A program made the translations under genes and the position numbers. This document shows, one piece after another, positions 32,807-44,981 of a DNA stretch of 64,000 bases; within the stretch, counting starts at the first letter, position 1, and each line of letters begins with the position of its first letter. Source of the DNA: Cladorrhinum sp. PSN259 (lineage: Eukaryota; Ascomycota; Sordariomycetes; Sordariales; Podosporaceae); contig MU867074.1 in the NCBI GenBank assembly GCA_033725935.1, positions 620,001 through 684,000 on the forward strand. Direction: 5' to 3'. The notes below the pieces were generated by a model. It was not told the DNA's origin. It saw only the letters and a list, made by a program, of their open reading frames with translations, and did no database searches.

Positions 32807-35800
32807 TCAGTTCGCATCACGAACTAGCCTGGCACCGACCCAGGCGTAGGGGTAGTTCCGCTGGTACCAGTTGACACTATGATGTCATTAGTATACTGTT
32901 TCGAAACCATGTCAGCATGGCAAAAAAACTTACAAACTCTTCCTTCCAGCAATGCGAGGGTGTGTAGCCCACGAGCCACCAAGCACGATGTTATGCTTCT
33001 CATCAAAGAAGTCCGCAGTATACCCTGGGTACAACTCCATCGGCGTGAATCCTTCCCATCTGCGTAGCACAGAACTGGTCCACTCCCACACGCCGCCCAT
33101 CTCCGCCTGGCCAGCCAAGGAACCACCACGTCCAGTCACGGGCATTGGATGCCAATGATGCATGCCGATGTTGGCGCCATCCAAATCAACGAACAGATCA
33201 TCACGCTTGCTGACGCCGGCCTCCGAAGCTGCGGTTGTGGGAGTGGCCGGAGGTGAGATTTCGACGCCATTGTTGCACAGGTGGCTGCGGCGATAAACGT
33301 CAGCTTCTGAGCGATGAAGGAAAATTTCCGTAAGCACTTACGCATTCACGGCTGGCACGGTCTTGCCAAGCTGTTTCTCGACGTCCTTTTTTTTCAACTC
33401 TTCGGCGTAGGCGTAGATGCTCCTGGCTTCCTCAAATGTCGGGATCCGACCTCCCATCCAGGAAGCGCAGCCCGCAAGCTCGTCGTACGATGCGAAAACT
33501 GGCCAGTCAAGTGCAAGCTTCAGGGGCACAAGACCATATACTGTCCGGACAGCTTTGCTGTCCAGAAATGATTTCGGGAGTGAAGAAGTGCAGTTTGTGT
33601 GACAATCTGTGCGACTGTGGTGTCCATTGGTTCCGTTCCTGACGACATTGTCGGACCAGGATGCCGGCAACTTTTCAATGCCATTGTCGTACATGTATTG
33701 TGCATACTGGGTTAGGTATGTTAGAACCAAAACAAACCGTTGTCAAACTTTGAAATCGGCATACCTCCTCGTTGGTAAATGGTCGTCCTTGAGCTTGGAA
33801 TGAGTGGACTTTCGCCTGTCTTACAGGCTTTTCGTTATCCCTGTATAATTTGATCAGTACCAAAACAAAAGAGCAATCAATTTCGGATGCAGATGTCTTA
33901 CCAGCCATAATGGGCATCTGGATCAGTGCCATCTTCAGGATCCTGTATGCCGATGGTAATCTCCTGCTCAGGAATTGTGAACCACTCGTTGGGAACTCTC
34001 TCAGATCGTGCCTTGAGCGCGAGCTTCTCAAAATCTGGGACCGGGAAGTGAGATGGCGGCTTTGTCCTATTACTCTGGAGCATCATGTAAAGGAGGGTCT
34101 CGATATGCATGATCTCATGCTCGAAGCCCACCCAGACAGCCCGACCCACATGCCGTGGAATACTATCTGGGCCACCTGCATACAGAGTCCGCACTCTGCC
34201 CCGCACACGGGCTTGATAGGCTAGGATTTCTTCGACTGGAGGCCACTCGTCAGGTATCTCTGAGTGTGCATGGCACATCTCCGGATTGTCGACATCTGGG
34301 TCGATACCTCTCTCAAAGATCTGTGCGTAGTTTGACGGCTCAGTAGGTGCCTGTTTGGTGGTCTTGGTCAACTGGATATCAAGAAACGTGGGGATATGGC
34401 CCAAGTAGAAAATGCAAGCATTTCGGAGCTTGATGGGCTTCTCCAGAAGCTCATCATGAGGGAGCATTTCGCGAGTAACGACATCCCAGGCTGCCCACAG
34501 TGCCTCCCAGTCTTCCAGGGCCGGCAAAGCCCCACGGGCATACACGGAGGAAATCAGGCTGAATGACATCTTGGATTTGGTGAGAAGGTGAAGACCTGCA
34601 GGAAAGGGTCGTGTTAGTTGTATGCAGTCTACTAATGTACAAGCAATGCAAGTCCAAGGCTTGGGTGGTGTCAACCCCGCAGCCCAACACCACCACTTGG
34701 GGGAGTCATGGAAGGATCCCGCTACATTCGGCAGTGTCATGATAGTGTATCGCGGAAGCGAAGTGTCGTACGACTAACTGGCCCCCACGTGTCACGAAAA
34801 CGTGGGGTGTGAAGCTTTGTGGAAGCCAGTTAGGGTCGCCGGGATGGAGAAGAGCCCATTGTGCGAGTTTCAATCCAGTCAAGGAATCCAGGGCCAACTC
34901 ACCATATTCGTTGCCATGCATCCACTTGCCAATCTCGGTCATTCCCGCCGAGTCCCAGAGTTTCTGCGTCTCCGCTGGTGACCACTTCAAGCTCTCCTCG
35001 ACTTGGATTCTCTCGTGTGGCCGAATAAGCTGACCCATGACTGTGATGTCACGATAAGGGGCATAGAAGGCTTGGTGGCGCCCTCCTTCGGCGTCATAGA
35101 CATACTCTCCAATGACTCTCCAGTCGCTCTCCTCAAAGACGGTCTCTCCAAGGACCTTGTTGGCGTTCCGGAGACCATTGAGTATGAACCTGGATTTGTC
35201 AGAGAGTCGGTTCACAAGGTCCTTTACAGGGTCTCGGGTGTTACGTACTCATGCGTGACGCCCTCTTTGTCTATATGGCGAGCATGTTAGGGTCAGCACA
35301 ACGAACACAACAAGTGTGGTAACACATACCGTTATAAGCATGACTGTGATTGTAGTCAGCAATATTCATGGCTAAGGGCGGCAAAATCAGATTTCAACTT
35401 ACTAGACCCTACCCGGGTCGTTGCAGGCGTCCACTCCAATCAACATGGTATCACCGTGGCCAAGGACATCAGCAAAGTTTTTAAGAAAGGAGGCCGCATC
35501 ACTCCGGTCAAAATTTCCTGGCACAACTACGTCAGGCGCTGGCAAGCGAGAGATCGGGCAAAAATGAACTCACCAATACTCGAACCGAGGCTCAAGATGC
35601 ATTTGCGTCTTGAGGTATTGGATGGGTTCTTGAGCCACTCCCGTCCGTCGTCATAGGTCCCCAGCAGACCGTGAGCATGAACATGGTGGTATGTGGGCAG
35701 CTGAGCAAGCGTTCGCTCAAGCTCTTGCCGTGACAGATCCAATGCGTAGTAGTCAATGTCTTTGCCGGCGTTCTCAAGAGCTTGTAGGAGGTAGTTGACT

Positions 35801-36279
35801 TTTCGCAGGTTTCTAGGTGTTCGGTCAGCAAATATGTCCAACTTCCATGCTCCACAAAACCCCCTATCACTGCAACTCACCCACTTCCCAGCTCAATGAT
35901 CATGGAGCCTGAGGGAATTCCCTTGACAATGTCCGCAGCACATGACTGAATGATTTCGATCTCGTCATTGGTCAGGTAATACTCCTCCAAGTATGTGATC
36001 TAGAGCTCGGTTAGTGGCTGGGGTTCTAACTATAGTCAGAGCGGAGCAATTTACCTTCTCGAACAGCTGTAAGCCCCTTTCATCATAGAGAAGAAGTGTA
36101 GGCAGCTTTCTAGGGCCATCAGTGGGGTTGAACTGGGAGAATATTTCTGCTTTAATGTTGATTTCAACCTCAACACGACGAATGTCAATGATGTCGAGCA
36201 CTCCTGTATCCTTTTTACCCTTCCACAGGCCGGGAAGGGTACCATACGGCACTACAGCTATCTCTCCTACACCGGGCAT
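32807..36279 (-). CDS. egt1: Ergothioneine synthase Egt1 (EgtD-EgtB fusion)
   Basis: Twelve exons read right to left: 36279-36055, 35999-35881, 35812-35574, 35517-35403, 35343-35330 (14 nt), 35271-35250 (22 nt), 35189-34903, 34595-33902, 33840-33765, 33706-33342, 33284-32934 and 32876-32807. They give 858 aa, near the length of Neurospora EGT-1. The N-terminal half is an EgtD-type methyltransferase (IIELGSGNLRKV around residue 111; CILSLGSSIGNF) that trimethylates histidine to hercynine. The C-terminal half is an EgtB-type sulfoxide synthase. It has a DinB-like part (YLGHIPTFLD; H500EIMH504, iron ligands) and a formylglycine-enzyme-like part (GGVWEWTSS, GGSWATHPRIAGRKSF). It joins cysteine to hercynine with oxygen. 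All junctions keep the frame and restore conserved residues. The 307-nt intron after exon 7 is atypically long. Confidence 0.93.
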
Positions 36280-36398
36280 TTTGCTGTAGTTGATTGACGG
36301 CCTTGCTTGAGTTGAGGTTTAGTGATGGTGTTTTCTGCAAGGAAATGATGTGCTATCATAAGATGACGCCAGAGCAAGCTGGAAACGGGAGCAACAAG

Positions 36399-36410
36399 TA
36401 TATATATAAT
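36399..36410 (-). promoter_or_regulatory. Candidate TATA box of egt1
   Basis: An alternating TA stretch lies about 120 bp upstream of the egt1 ATG, the best TATA candidate in this promoter. Confidence 0.5.
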
Positions 36411-39311
36411 GGGGTATGATGTATTCGGGTCCGGGTTACCGGGTTGTGGGTTGGCGAAACAAAGAACGGGATCTAAGTTAGTTACAGTCTGGGACGCATA
36501 CAAGTCTCCACGGATGTGTAAAATAATACTGGAAATTTGGGGAGACTTCACATTGTAGCGTGACTACAGAACCACAGGTGGACTCATGACCAATAACGCA
36601 CCCCATCGCGGTGGATCGGTTCTCGCTCTTCATTGCCAATCAAGGCATCAAATTGGACACCATGAGGCCCGGTTCCATCGAAAGCTCTTGCCCGGAAGCT
36701 AAGGGAACAGAAGAGGTCCAAAGAAAGAACGAGACCCGCCCTTCCCGTCAGGGCAGTCAGCCAGCCATTCCAGACGAGAGAGGGGGAGTTCGTCGGGACA
36801 GGGCGGATGTTGGACAGCCGCTAGCATCTCCCCGAAGCATGATCTCCTCCATTCCAGAAGGATTTCCATTCGGCTATGTGCCTCGATGTGCCTGAACGAC
36901 GGCGAAGAAACCAAATCTTTTTGTCATGGAATGCAGGCGGCACCGCCTCATTTCTGGGAGAACGTGGGAGTCGCATATGCAAGCCATGCAAGGGACAAAT
37001 CACAAGACTAGTTCAAGACGCCTCCGGCTCCTTTAGCCCCACGCCATCACAGCCTCGGAGAGCTTAGCGCGCTTTTCTGTGCATTCACGGGCCATGCTGT
37101 GTTCCTGGACTGACCGTTTTTGCGCAGGGAGGGAGGGCGTCAAGGGAGTCTTGGGAACTGGTCTCCCAAGAGACTGGGGTTGACAAGTGTTGACGCAGAT
37201 CAAAATCCGGGGAGCATGGAACATGGCACCGCCTTGGGACTGGCACATGGGACTTTAACTTTCGATAGGAAAACCATGATGGATGGCCCTGCCGCCTGCC
37301 GGTGTGTGCCTGCCGCATCACTCAGCGTCAAAGTCCCAGATCTTTTAAAGTTGGCCAGTGCACTTTCCATGTTTAAAAGATGCCGGACAAGGATGGTGGA
37401 TTCGGAGCACTCGGACAGGGCAGGATTACCTGCGGGATCGTCCCCATTTTTTTCAGGTTGATTGGAAAGTGGACTTGAAAATTCTTCTCGGTCTCTCTTG
37501 CCTCGATCGACTAGAATTCGAGAGCGAAAAAATGGGCGAAGGGAACGGTCAACACCGGCAATAGGTTTTCTGATTCTTAACATTTGCAGTGTTGTTCAAC
37601 GTGGAGCCACCTGCAGTTCGCTTCGATGACGCCGGCGGCAGAAAGAACACCCCGCCCTTAGTATGCACCACTCAGGTGCCAGGTACCCCTCACAACCGGA
37701 GCTGAGACATCGGGACACCCCGCTTCTGGCCCTATGAGTACGATGAGATCTCTGGAGAATCGATTCCGACATGTCATCTTTGTGTTCCAAAACTGCACCT
37801 AATAAAAATTCCTGAAATTGTCGGTGTGGAAAACCGGACAGGTCGGGCGCCACCCGGCACCGTGATGGGACGTTCGGAGATGCATGGCCACCGATCAGTG
37901 GTACAGAAGAGTATTGTGGCCCAAAAGGATACATCGGTGTCGATCCCACCACGCAACTACTCCTCCTGCAAACACACCTGCGCAACAATTATGGTATCCT
38001 CTCGCATTGTACATACGGTGTACGAGGATGTTGTCGGAATCTCAGCATCTTGATGCCAGAAAATGAATCATCGACGTCATCTCTTGGGCATTTCGAGATC
38101 GTCGAGCTCTGTTTCAATTCAGGAGCCACAAAGACGCATCCGGGACCAGCCGCTTTAATCCCCTTTTGGGTGGTTTTATTTGTCCGCTGAAAAGATTCCG
38201 GAAAACATCCCACGCCAAGATTCGCCGGGCTCGTTGCTAGTGTGAGCCGGCGACGACCCACTGGACACCTCCCAAAAAGAGAGCTCTGCAGAAAGCAGCT
38301 CCCAGACCTCCTACCGGTCACCCGTCGAGCTGCATGCCGAGACGTTTCCTCTGTTCGTCAGTTGTCGGGAATGTGCGGGGAACCATGTATTTCATATAGG
38401 ACACGGCATGGGTTTGTTTGGTCATCGTCGATTCGTTCAGGGGCACTGTTGATATCTCCAGGAATACAGTCCTACAGGAACCAAGAACTCAAGAATAGTT
38501 TCCCAGTTCTCAGACTGGCCCCATCCAAAAGCCCGGCTCCTAGACACCGGAGGCATTCCCATAGTTCCCCTTGGTCCTATGACGATGTCATTCAAGTCCC
38601 TTGCAACAAGGATATAGAACCTGGGGTTTGACGGCAGTTCCAGAAGGACGAGAAAAGTCTCATCTCTCTCGTAATTTGTCCGTCAATCAGCTGATTGCTT
38701 CCCGACATTGAACCCCGATGCGAATGCCACGGAAACCCGCCTGTATGGATCGCACCCCAGTCTCTTGGTTCGTCGTTAGATCATGTGGTCCGCAGAAGCT
38801 GATCTCGTCTTGAGAAACAAGTGCGTGGGCTGGTCCGATGCTTTCTCCACAGTGTCTCTCGGGGGCGGAGGCCGGACATCTTCCGGCATGGGGGCACACC
38901 GACTCGGATCGGGCGGGGACAAGGACGTGGGTTTGATGACGGTGAGGTTATCTCTCGGCTTTCTTCACCAACGAGAACCCCCCATTCTTGTGCCTGTGTC
39001 CAGGTGACCAAGCCTTCCGTGTGTGGCTTTCCAGGGGGCTGTTGATCCGTAAGCACCCCATCAAGTTCTCAACAAAATTCATGTCGGGGGGAAAGAGACC
39101 GGGAAGTTCCATCACACAAGAGACAGTGTCACAAGGGGTTTCTCGGCGTTAATCACCTGATTACGTGAAATCTCGCGACTCGAGGTTCCATTGGGCGGCG
39201 CGGTCTGACGCGTCCCGCAGAGTTCGCTATTCATGCTTCACCCTTTGTTAGGCCGTGGTTGCAGAATGCACATCCCAAATCAGCGTTCATTGCGGCCCGA
39301 CTCAAGATTAA

Positions 39312-39350
39312 CCAATCAGAGGTTAATAAGTGGCATATGCTATTTATATA
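39312..39350 (+). promoter_or_regulatory. CCAAT box and TATA box of the GFA gene
   Basis: CCAAT lies at 39312-39316 and TATTTATATA at 39341-39350, some 150-190 bp before the ATG at 39503. The order and spacing fit a classical fungal core promoter. Confidence 0.55.
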
Positions 39351-39502
39351 CTCGATACGGAATGCGGTCTGCTTGGATCTTGTTGAGCTGAGCGGTCAAT
39401 GTCAATGTAAAAGATGAGGGAAAGCCCATTTCCCGCTCAGTCCTCTACGACTTCCTCAACCAACGTTTGCCCATCTATTCGATTCAATCAGCATACATAA
39501 CC

Positions 39503-40572
39503 ATGGCAGGCGCAGATCAAGCCATCAAACAAAAGTACCGTGGCAATTGCCATTGCGGTGCCTTTGTCTTTGAGCTCGACATTCCCGAGATCAAATCCAC
39601 CCAGACATGTAACTGCAGTATTTGCACCAAGAGGTCCTATATCTGGGTTATGGCTGGCGTCGATCTGACCATCATCAAGGATGAGGGAACTCTGGTCGAT
39701 TATTCGTATGGCCCCAAGAATTTAATCCACAAGTCTTGTGGCAAGTGTGGTGTTGCTGTCTTTTCGACCTCTGATACCAACCCTCCTTCCATGAAGGTGG
39801 GCGTCAATGTGAGTAACAACAGCTCAAAAACCTTGGTGTCAAGAAATTCCGAACTCAAATACCCTTTACCAGGCCCGCGCTCTCCAGAACCTTGACTTCT
39901 ACAACTTGAAAACGACCGAGTAAGTCATAGCCTCAACCCATTCTTTGCCAGAGTCCGCATAGTAACAGCAATGCGACATAGCTACGGTGGCGCCGCTCTT
40001 GGAGCCAAGTACGAGCCAACCCCTTACACCGGCCCGGAGCCTCAGCCTACAACCTTCACCGATGGCAAAGTCTACCACGGCAGTTGCCACTGCGGAGCAG
40101 TCACGGCCGCTCTGAAAGTGCCCACATCGTTGGAGGATAAGTCCTACAAGGAACCCATCATGGAGTGCAATTGTAGTCTTTGCAGACGTGTAAGTCTTGC
40201 TGCCACCCTGCCTGTCATCGCCCTTTCTTACATATACTTATCGACCAGATCGGAGCCACATGGATCTATCCCACGCATTCCCAACTTGTTGTGCAGGGCA
40301 AAGAGAACCTCACGCCCTACGCCTTTGGACACAAGTCGTGGAGGAGATGGTTCTGCAAGACTTGTGCTGTGTATATCTTTACAGACGTCAATGATGACCT
40401 GACAGCGGAGGAATTGGCTGCGTTACCGGAGGGTGTGAGGGGTTTCCGTGAGAAAATGGGTGATCGGAGACCGTTCAACCTCCGGGTTCTGGATGAATTT
40501 GACTTGGGAAGTGTGGATGCCAAGTTGAATGATGGGTGGAAGAACCAGACGCCCGAGTATGTGAATCCATGA
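39503..40572 (+). CDS. Tandem GFA-domain (CENP-V/Mss4-like) protein
   Basis: Four exons, 39503-39808, 39873-39919, 39982-40189 and 40249-40572, give 294 aa. The start ATG gives MAGADQAIKQKYRG. Two GFA units follow each other. The first has GNCHCGAFVFEL, CNCSICTKR and KSCGKCGVAVFS. The second has GSCHCGAVTAAL, CNCSLCRRIGATW and WFCKTCAVYIFT. Each unit thus keeps the CxC, CxxC and CxxC zinc-binding pattern. The superfamily is named after glutathione-dependent formaldehyde-activating enzyme, but most fungal members have no tested activity, so no reaction is assigned. The doubled domain within one polypeptide looks like an internal duplication. Confidence 0.9.
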
Positions 40573-40722
40573 GGTGTATACTTGAGCTATTCTCAAAGGA
40601 GCAGACGTAGCCGCCGCCAAATCTGATTATAATTTCTGTCTAACAAACATACCATCACTGGCTTTCGTTCTCTCCTCTCATGCATTCCAACTAATATCTC
40701 AGACCTCAATCTCCCTCTCACC

Positions 40723-41700
40723 TTACTCAACCTCATCCCTCCAAGGAATCGAATCCTGCGCGCCAGCCCTCTGCACAGTAATTGCGCTCGTCTTATTAGC
40801 CTTCCTAACCGCCTTCTCGATATCAAAGTCCTTCCCAACAATATCCAACGCATACCTCCCCACAAAGGTATCACCAGCAGCAGTGGTATCAACGACCTTG
40901 ATACCCTTCTCAGCCTCCACCAGTCCCTTCTTCCCCTTATTATCAATGTAAAATACTCCCCTGCCTCCTAAAGTAATAACGACATTCTCTACACCCCTTT
41001 CTAAGAACTTCTTTCCTACTTTTTCGAGTCCCTCCTCGGTATCTAACGCTGACTCCTCAACCCCGCCTAAAATACTAGCCTCGGTTTCATTAACGATCAG
41101 GTGCGCCAACCCTGCATAAACCTCGTCGGGTAGTTTCTGCGCAGGAGCAGGATTCAACAGCAACTTTACTCCGGTCTCCTTCGCTTTAGCCACAGCGGCA
41201 AGCACCGTCTCCATGGGAATTTCGAGCTGCATAATCAGCAGATCCGTTCCCTCAACCGCCTTCTGCACATAACTTTCCCCCTTGACCAAATGATTCGCTT
41301 CGGCACTCAGAATGATCCTGTTCTGTCCGGTAGGTTCATCAACCACTATCAGCGCAATCCCCGTTTTGGTGTCTGGGATTTCCGCCACGAGGGTGGGATC
41401 AACTCCATAGTTGGAGAGATTTGACTTGAGCAGAGTGCCGTAAGAGTCTGAACCCACTGCGCCTACCATCGTGACGAGCGCGGTAGGTAATTGTGAGGCC
41501 GAACCGGGCGGGGTGGAGGCAGTGCGGGATCGGGAGAGCTTCCCGCATGCTACTGCCTGGTTTGCTCCTTTGCCACCTGGGGATGTTACGAACGAGGTTG
41601 CCGTCAGGGTTTCTCCTGGGAGAGGGTGATGTGGGACGTAGGAGACTAGGTCTATGTTTAGGGAACCTAGGATTGTGATTTTGGGAAGTGCAGAAGACAT
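40723..41700 (-). CDS. rbk1: Ribokinase
   Basis: This is a single exon of 325 aa, starting MSSALPKITILGSLNIDLVS. PfkB-family signatures are present: PGGKGANQA (residues 41-49) binds the sugar, and DTTAAGDTF carries the catalytic Asp277 and the anion hole. The motifs LLLNPAPAQ, LIVNETEA and the ending AITVQRAGAQDSIP are typical of ribokinases. The enzyme phosphorylates D-ribose to ribose 5-phosphate in the cytosol. Its 3' end faces the GFA gene across a 150-bp gap. Confidence 0.95.
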   Translation of the reverse strand: MSSALPKITILGSLNIDLVSYVPHHPLPGETLTATSFVTSPGGKGANQAVACGKLSRSRTASTPPGSASQLPTALVTMVGAVGSDSYGTLLKSNLSNYGVDPTLVAEIPDTKTGIALIVVDEPTGQNRIILSAEANHLVKGESYVQKAVEGTDLLIMQLEIPMETVLAAVAKAKETGVKLLLNPAPAQKLPDEVYAGLAHLIVNETEASILGGVEESALDTEEGLEKVGKKFLERGVENVVITLGGRGVFYIDNKGKKGLVEAEKGIKVVDTTAAGDTFVGRYALDIVGKDFDIEKAVRKANKTSAITVQRAGAQDSIPWRDEVE

Positions 41701-42310
41701 TGCGGTGGTGGTTTAAATGAGGTTCTGAACGTGCAATGTTTTGCTGGTGGTGGTTGTGGTGTTGTTGACGTTGTCGTCGTTTTGAGTGTTGATGTCGATG
41801 GGGAGGTCCAAAGTGGGGTAAGCGTGTTGTGTGAATGAGGGGAAGATTGATGAGGCCAGAAATGAAGGTTTTGTATTCAACAAAGAATTCTTGTCCGTGG
41901 ATATGAGTTTTTCCCTTCAAGTTAGTGAAGAAAATAGTGTTTGCTTCTAATGATGTAAGAGGAAGGAGGGAGAGACTTGATGGCGGATTAAATCCACCTC
42001 GAATTGTGGGCTGATTGCCGAGACTATCCGTTTTTATGACATCTCCAGCGTCCTCGGCAACGGGTCTTGTGATCAACAACATGCTGCCATGAGCTGATGC
42101 CAAAAACACTACATAGTGGCTGAGCTTCTAGATCCCGATGCACGAGATTCAGCCGGCTTAAACGCTTGGTGACAGCAATCTTCAATTCGCAGATGTAGGA
42201 CACCCGAAATTTGATATTCCAGTTTTACGCTTCCCGGTCATCACTCTTTATCCCAGAACCGCTATACTACAAGAAGAAAACATTCCAAAACGCCAATTAT
42301 TTCTCACTGT
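41701..42310. other. Intergenic: ribokinase promoter and CLC gene 3' region
   Basis: These 610 bp lie between two minus-strand genes. A GTT/GTGG-rich imperfect repeat lies just upstream of the ribokinase ATG (41703-41790). No separate gene is supported; an open frame that runs in from the ribokinase region is a shadow. Confidence 0.5.
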
Positions 42311-44981
42311 TTACCTCCTCTGTCTACTATCCATCTCTACCCCTTCCTCATGATCATCATCGCCAATCTCAAAATCATCCAACCCAACATCTTCAGTCCC
42401 ATCCAAAATCTCTCTTTCTCCTGTCCTTTGCCCTTCCCATGAATCTCTCAGCTTGATCCTTCCACCGCTCAAGCCTGTAACTCGATCGGATACCCAGCCA
42501 GCAGCGCTCTTCATCATCTCCCAAACCCTCTCCTGTCCTTCTTGCTCCTGACCAAGCACTTCTCTGTCTCTATTTCCGTGCTCAGCGGCCTCAGCCTTGA
42601 ACTGATACTTTAAGCAATCTTTGACAGTTACCAAACCCATCAGTTTGCCATGGTATTCGACCAAGATAACTCTGGGCCCGATCTTGCGGAACAGTTCCAT
42701 GACTGTTTCTAACGGTAACCTGGGATGGACTGAAAGAGGTGTGGTGTCGACGTAGCGAGAAAAGTCGACAGTTGTAGAAGAGGATGAGGCGTAATCTAGC
42801 GGCTCTCCAGTGGTGAGAGGATTAGACGTGGTAAATACTATTGGCGTGGTGGTCGTCGGGTCCAGAGCTGAATCGGCAACGGAAGAAGATGCGAACGTGC
42901 ATTTCGTCAATGGACTAAGAGAGCGCTCCCTTTTCGCACGCTCGACTGCATAACTCAGTTCTGTGCGGCCAATGTATCCTATCAAGATCTTGGAATTCTC
43001 ATCATCAACGATGGGAAAGCCTTGATAGCTATCCTTCGAAAGCAGCCGCTCAACTGCCTTGAGAGTCAAACCGGTCGAGGGTATTGAAACAACATCAGTG
43101 ATCATGACGTGAGAGACTGGGACTCCAAAATTGTGTTCCTCCTTATTGTCTAGATATGGGAAGCCGCTGAACCAAATCATGCGGTCTGCAATCCCACCAC
43201 TCCCAAAAAGCTCACTGACGGCTTTTGTTACACCTACCACAATCATGGTGGGTAGGATGTAAGTGAGCGCGCCGGTAAGTTCGAACATGATGACGACGAC
43301 CGAGACATAGATGTGCATAATACCACTGAGAGCTGAGGCAGCTCCGAGGAAGGCGTAAGTTCCAGGAGTGATGCATGGTACGTCTGGCTGACAGGAAGAG
43401 AAGAACACGCTTTGGGGATTGGAATCATAAAGAGCTTGAACAATGATGCCGACTGTTCGACCAAACAGTGCTCCAATGGCCATCGACGGAACGAAGATTC
43501 CTGCCGGCACTTTGCAGCCATACGAGATAATGACAAAGAATACCCGGACGACGGTGGCGATGACGAGGGAGATTACATTCCGCAGGCGATGCTTGGACTC
43601 GCAGAGGCCATGATAATCCTCGGCGCCTTCACACTCTAAGAAGAGGATCTCCATGCTCTCAGTCATGTCGATCCTTAGGAAGGCGTTCGGATAACAGACA
43701 ACTGCCGTTGCGGCTGCCAACAGAACCGCTTCGAGAATGGCGTAGTTGGCAAGGTACTTCTTCCGAAACGCCTGAACCCTCAGGTTCCACTTGATGACGA
43801 AAGCGCCATATAGACCACCAAAAACACCAATGATGATGTAGAACAAAACCTCAAAGAAGTGCCATGTCCGGTCATACCTCACCTGGAACATGACCAACTG
43901 CCCTGTCCTGAAGGGATTCATGGCAGCGAGCACTGCGGTAGCAACCAAAGCACAGAAGTAGCTCCTCCACATGGTCTTAAGGGGGAAGTAGCTCGACATC
44001 TCCTCAAGAGAGAAGAGCACGCCTCCGATGGGGCTGCCAAAAGCTACAGCAACACCAGCAGCAGCACAGGCGCTGAGAATCTCTCTGGTCTTGGAGGCAT
44101 TTCGACGGTATTTGTTAAAAAGCTTGGAAATGACATTGCCCGTACAGACGGCATAGTGCACGCTAGGTCCCTCTTTTCCAACCGAGAGACCTGAGCCAAT
44201 GGCGAGGGGCAGTGCAATGGATTTGATGGCCAAAGTCCTAAACCCAAGAAAGCCCTTCATTATAAACCCCGCGATAATGCACTTTATCTCTGAGATACCA
44301 GAACCGGCGGCGTAGGGGGCATAAGACCTGACGAGAGTGGCTGAAGTAAAGGAAAACAGTATCTATGGCCGAGTCAGCGCAAGGGAAAAACAGCGAAAGA
44401 AGTCAAACAGGAACACTAACCGCAAACATAATGTACAAAAAGTAGTTGATCGGCTCTAGCCCAGTCCATCTTTCCCAGTCGGCGCATCCATTATCTTCAC
44501 CCCAGCAGCAAAAGTTCTCATTCAAGTAGAATCCAGTCTTGCAGTGACCCATCTTGATGTCGGCCAGCCATTCCGTAATGATATTCAGAAAGGCAGCATT
44601 GAGCCCAATAGCGGCACCGATGATTGTAACAACAATCCAACCCTGTGCTGCCTCATAGGACTCTAATATCCTCTGCTTCCAGTCAAACTGTCCAGTGTCG
44701 TAAAGACCTGCTGTTCGTTTCCTCCTCGACTTTCGGCGCAGCTGCTCCCTCGCAGCATCCTGTACCCAGTCGATGGTGGTAAAATCCTCATAGCGCTTGA
44801 TCTTTGCGATCTCCTCCTCTATTTGATGCTGCGCAGCAATTCCCTGTCCATTCTGGCCCTCCCCGCGCTCGGCGGTAGCTGTCGATACGGCAAAGGACAG
44901 CCTCGAGCTCACTGAGGGGCGTCGCACCACGGGTGGTACTCTCGAGGACGAGTATGACGTCGATCTTGATTGGGGATTCAT
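42311..44981 (-). CDS. CLC-type chloride channel/transporter, GEF1-like
   Basis: The exons are 44981-44421 and 44362-42311 with a 58-nt intron (GTTAGT...CATAG), giving 870 aa. The N-terminal 110 residues are cytosolic and Ser/Arg-rich. The membrane core has the ion-path motifs GSGISE (residues 207-212), GKEGPSVH (gating Glu251) and GSPIGGVLFSLEE. The string SGISEIK followed by GLSVGKEGPSVHYA is that of yeast Gef1. The C-terminus has two CBS domains (SHVMITDVVSIPS...; PLSVHPRLPLETVMELF...). Gef1-type proteins work in Golgi/endosome membranes and help copper loading and acidification. Several CLC paralogues occur in moulds, so I do not fix the symbol. Confidence 0.94.

Larger units (their letters stand above)
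36280..39502. other. 3.2 kb gene-free divergent region, egt1 / GFA gene
   Basis: I find no supportable gene. Open frames of 60-130 codons occur on both strands but none has family motifs or plausible introns. The left end carries the egt1 promoter, with a TATATATATAAT box at 36399-36410. The right end carries a CCAAT box and a TATA box for the GFA gene. The middle is unexplained and could hold regulatory sites or a non-coding RNA. Confidence 0.55.

Noticed and set aside
33301..33337. Alternative acceptor near 33310 for the eleventh egt1 exon
   Set aside because: It gives a stop codon or a wrong frame. The CAG ending at 33285 yields AVNAHLCNNGV, as in the family.
41399..42109. 236-codon minus-strand frame overlapping the ribokinase start
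   Set aside because: It is out of frame with the ribokinase, whose motifs are complete, and is rich in His/Gln from a simple GTT/GTGG repeat.
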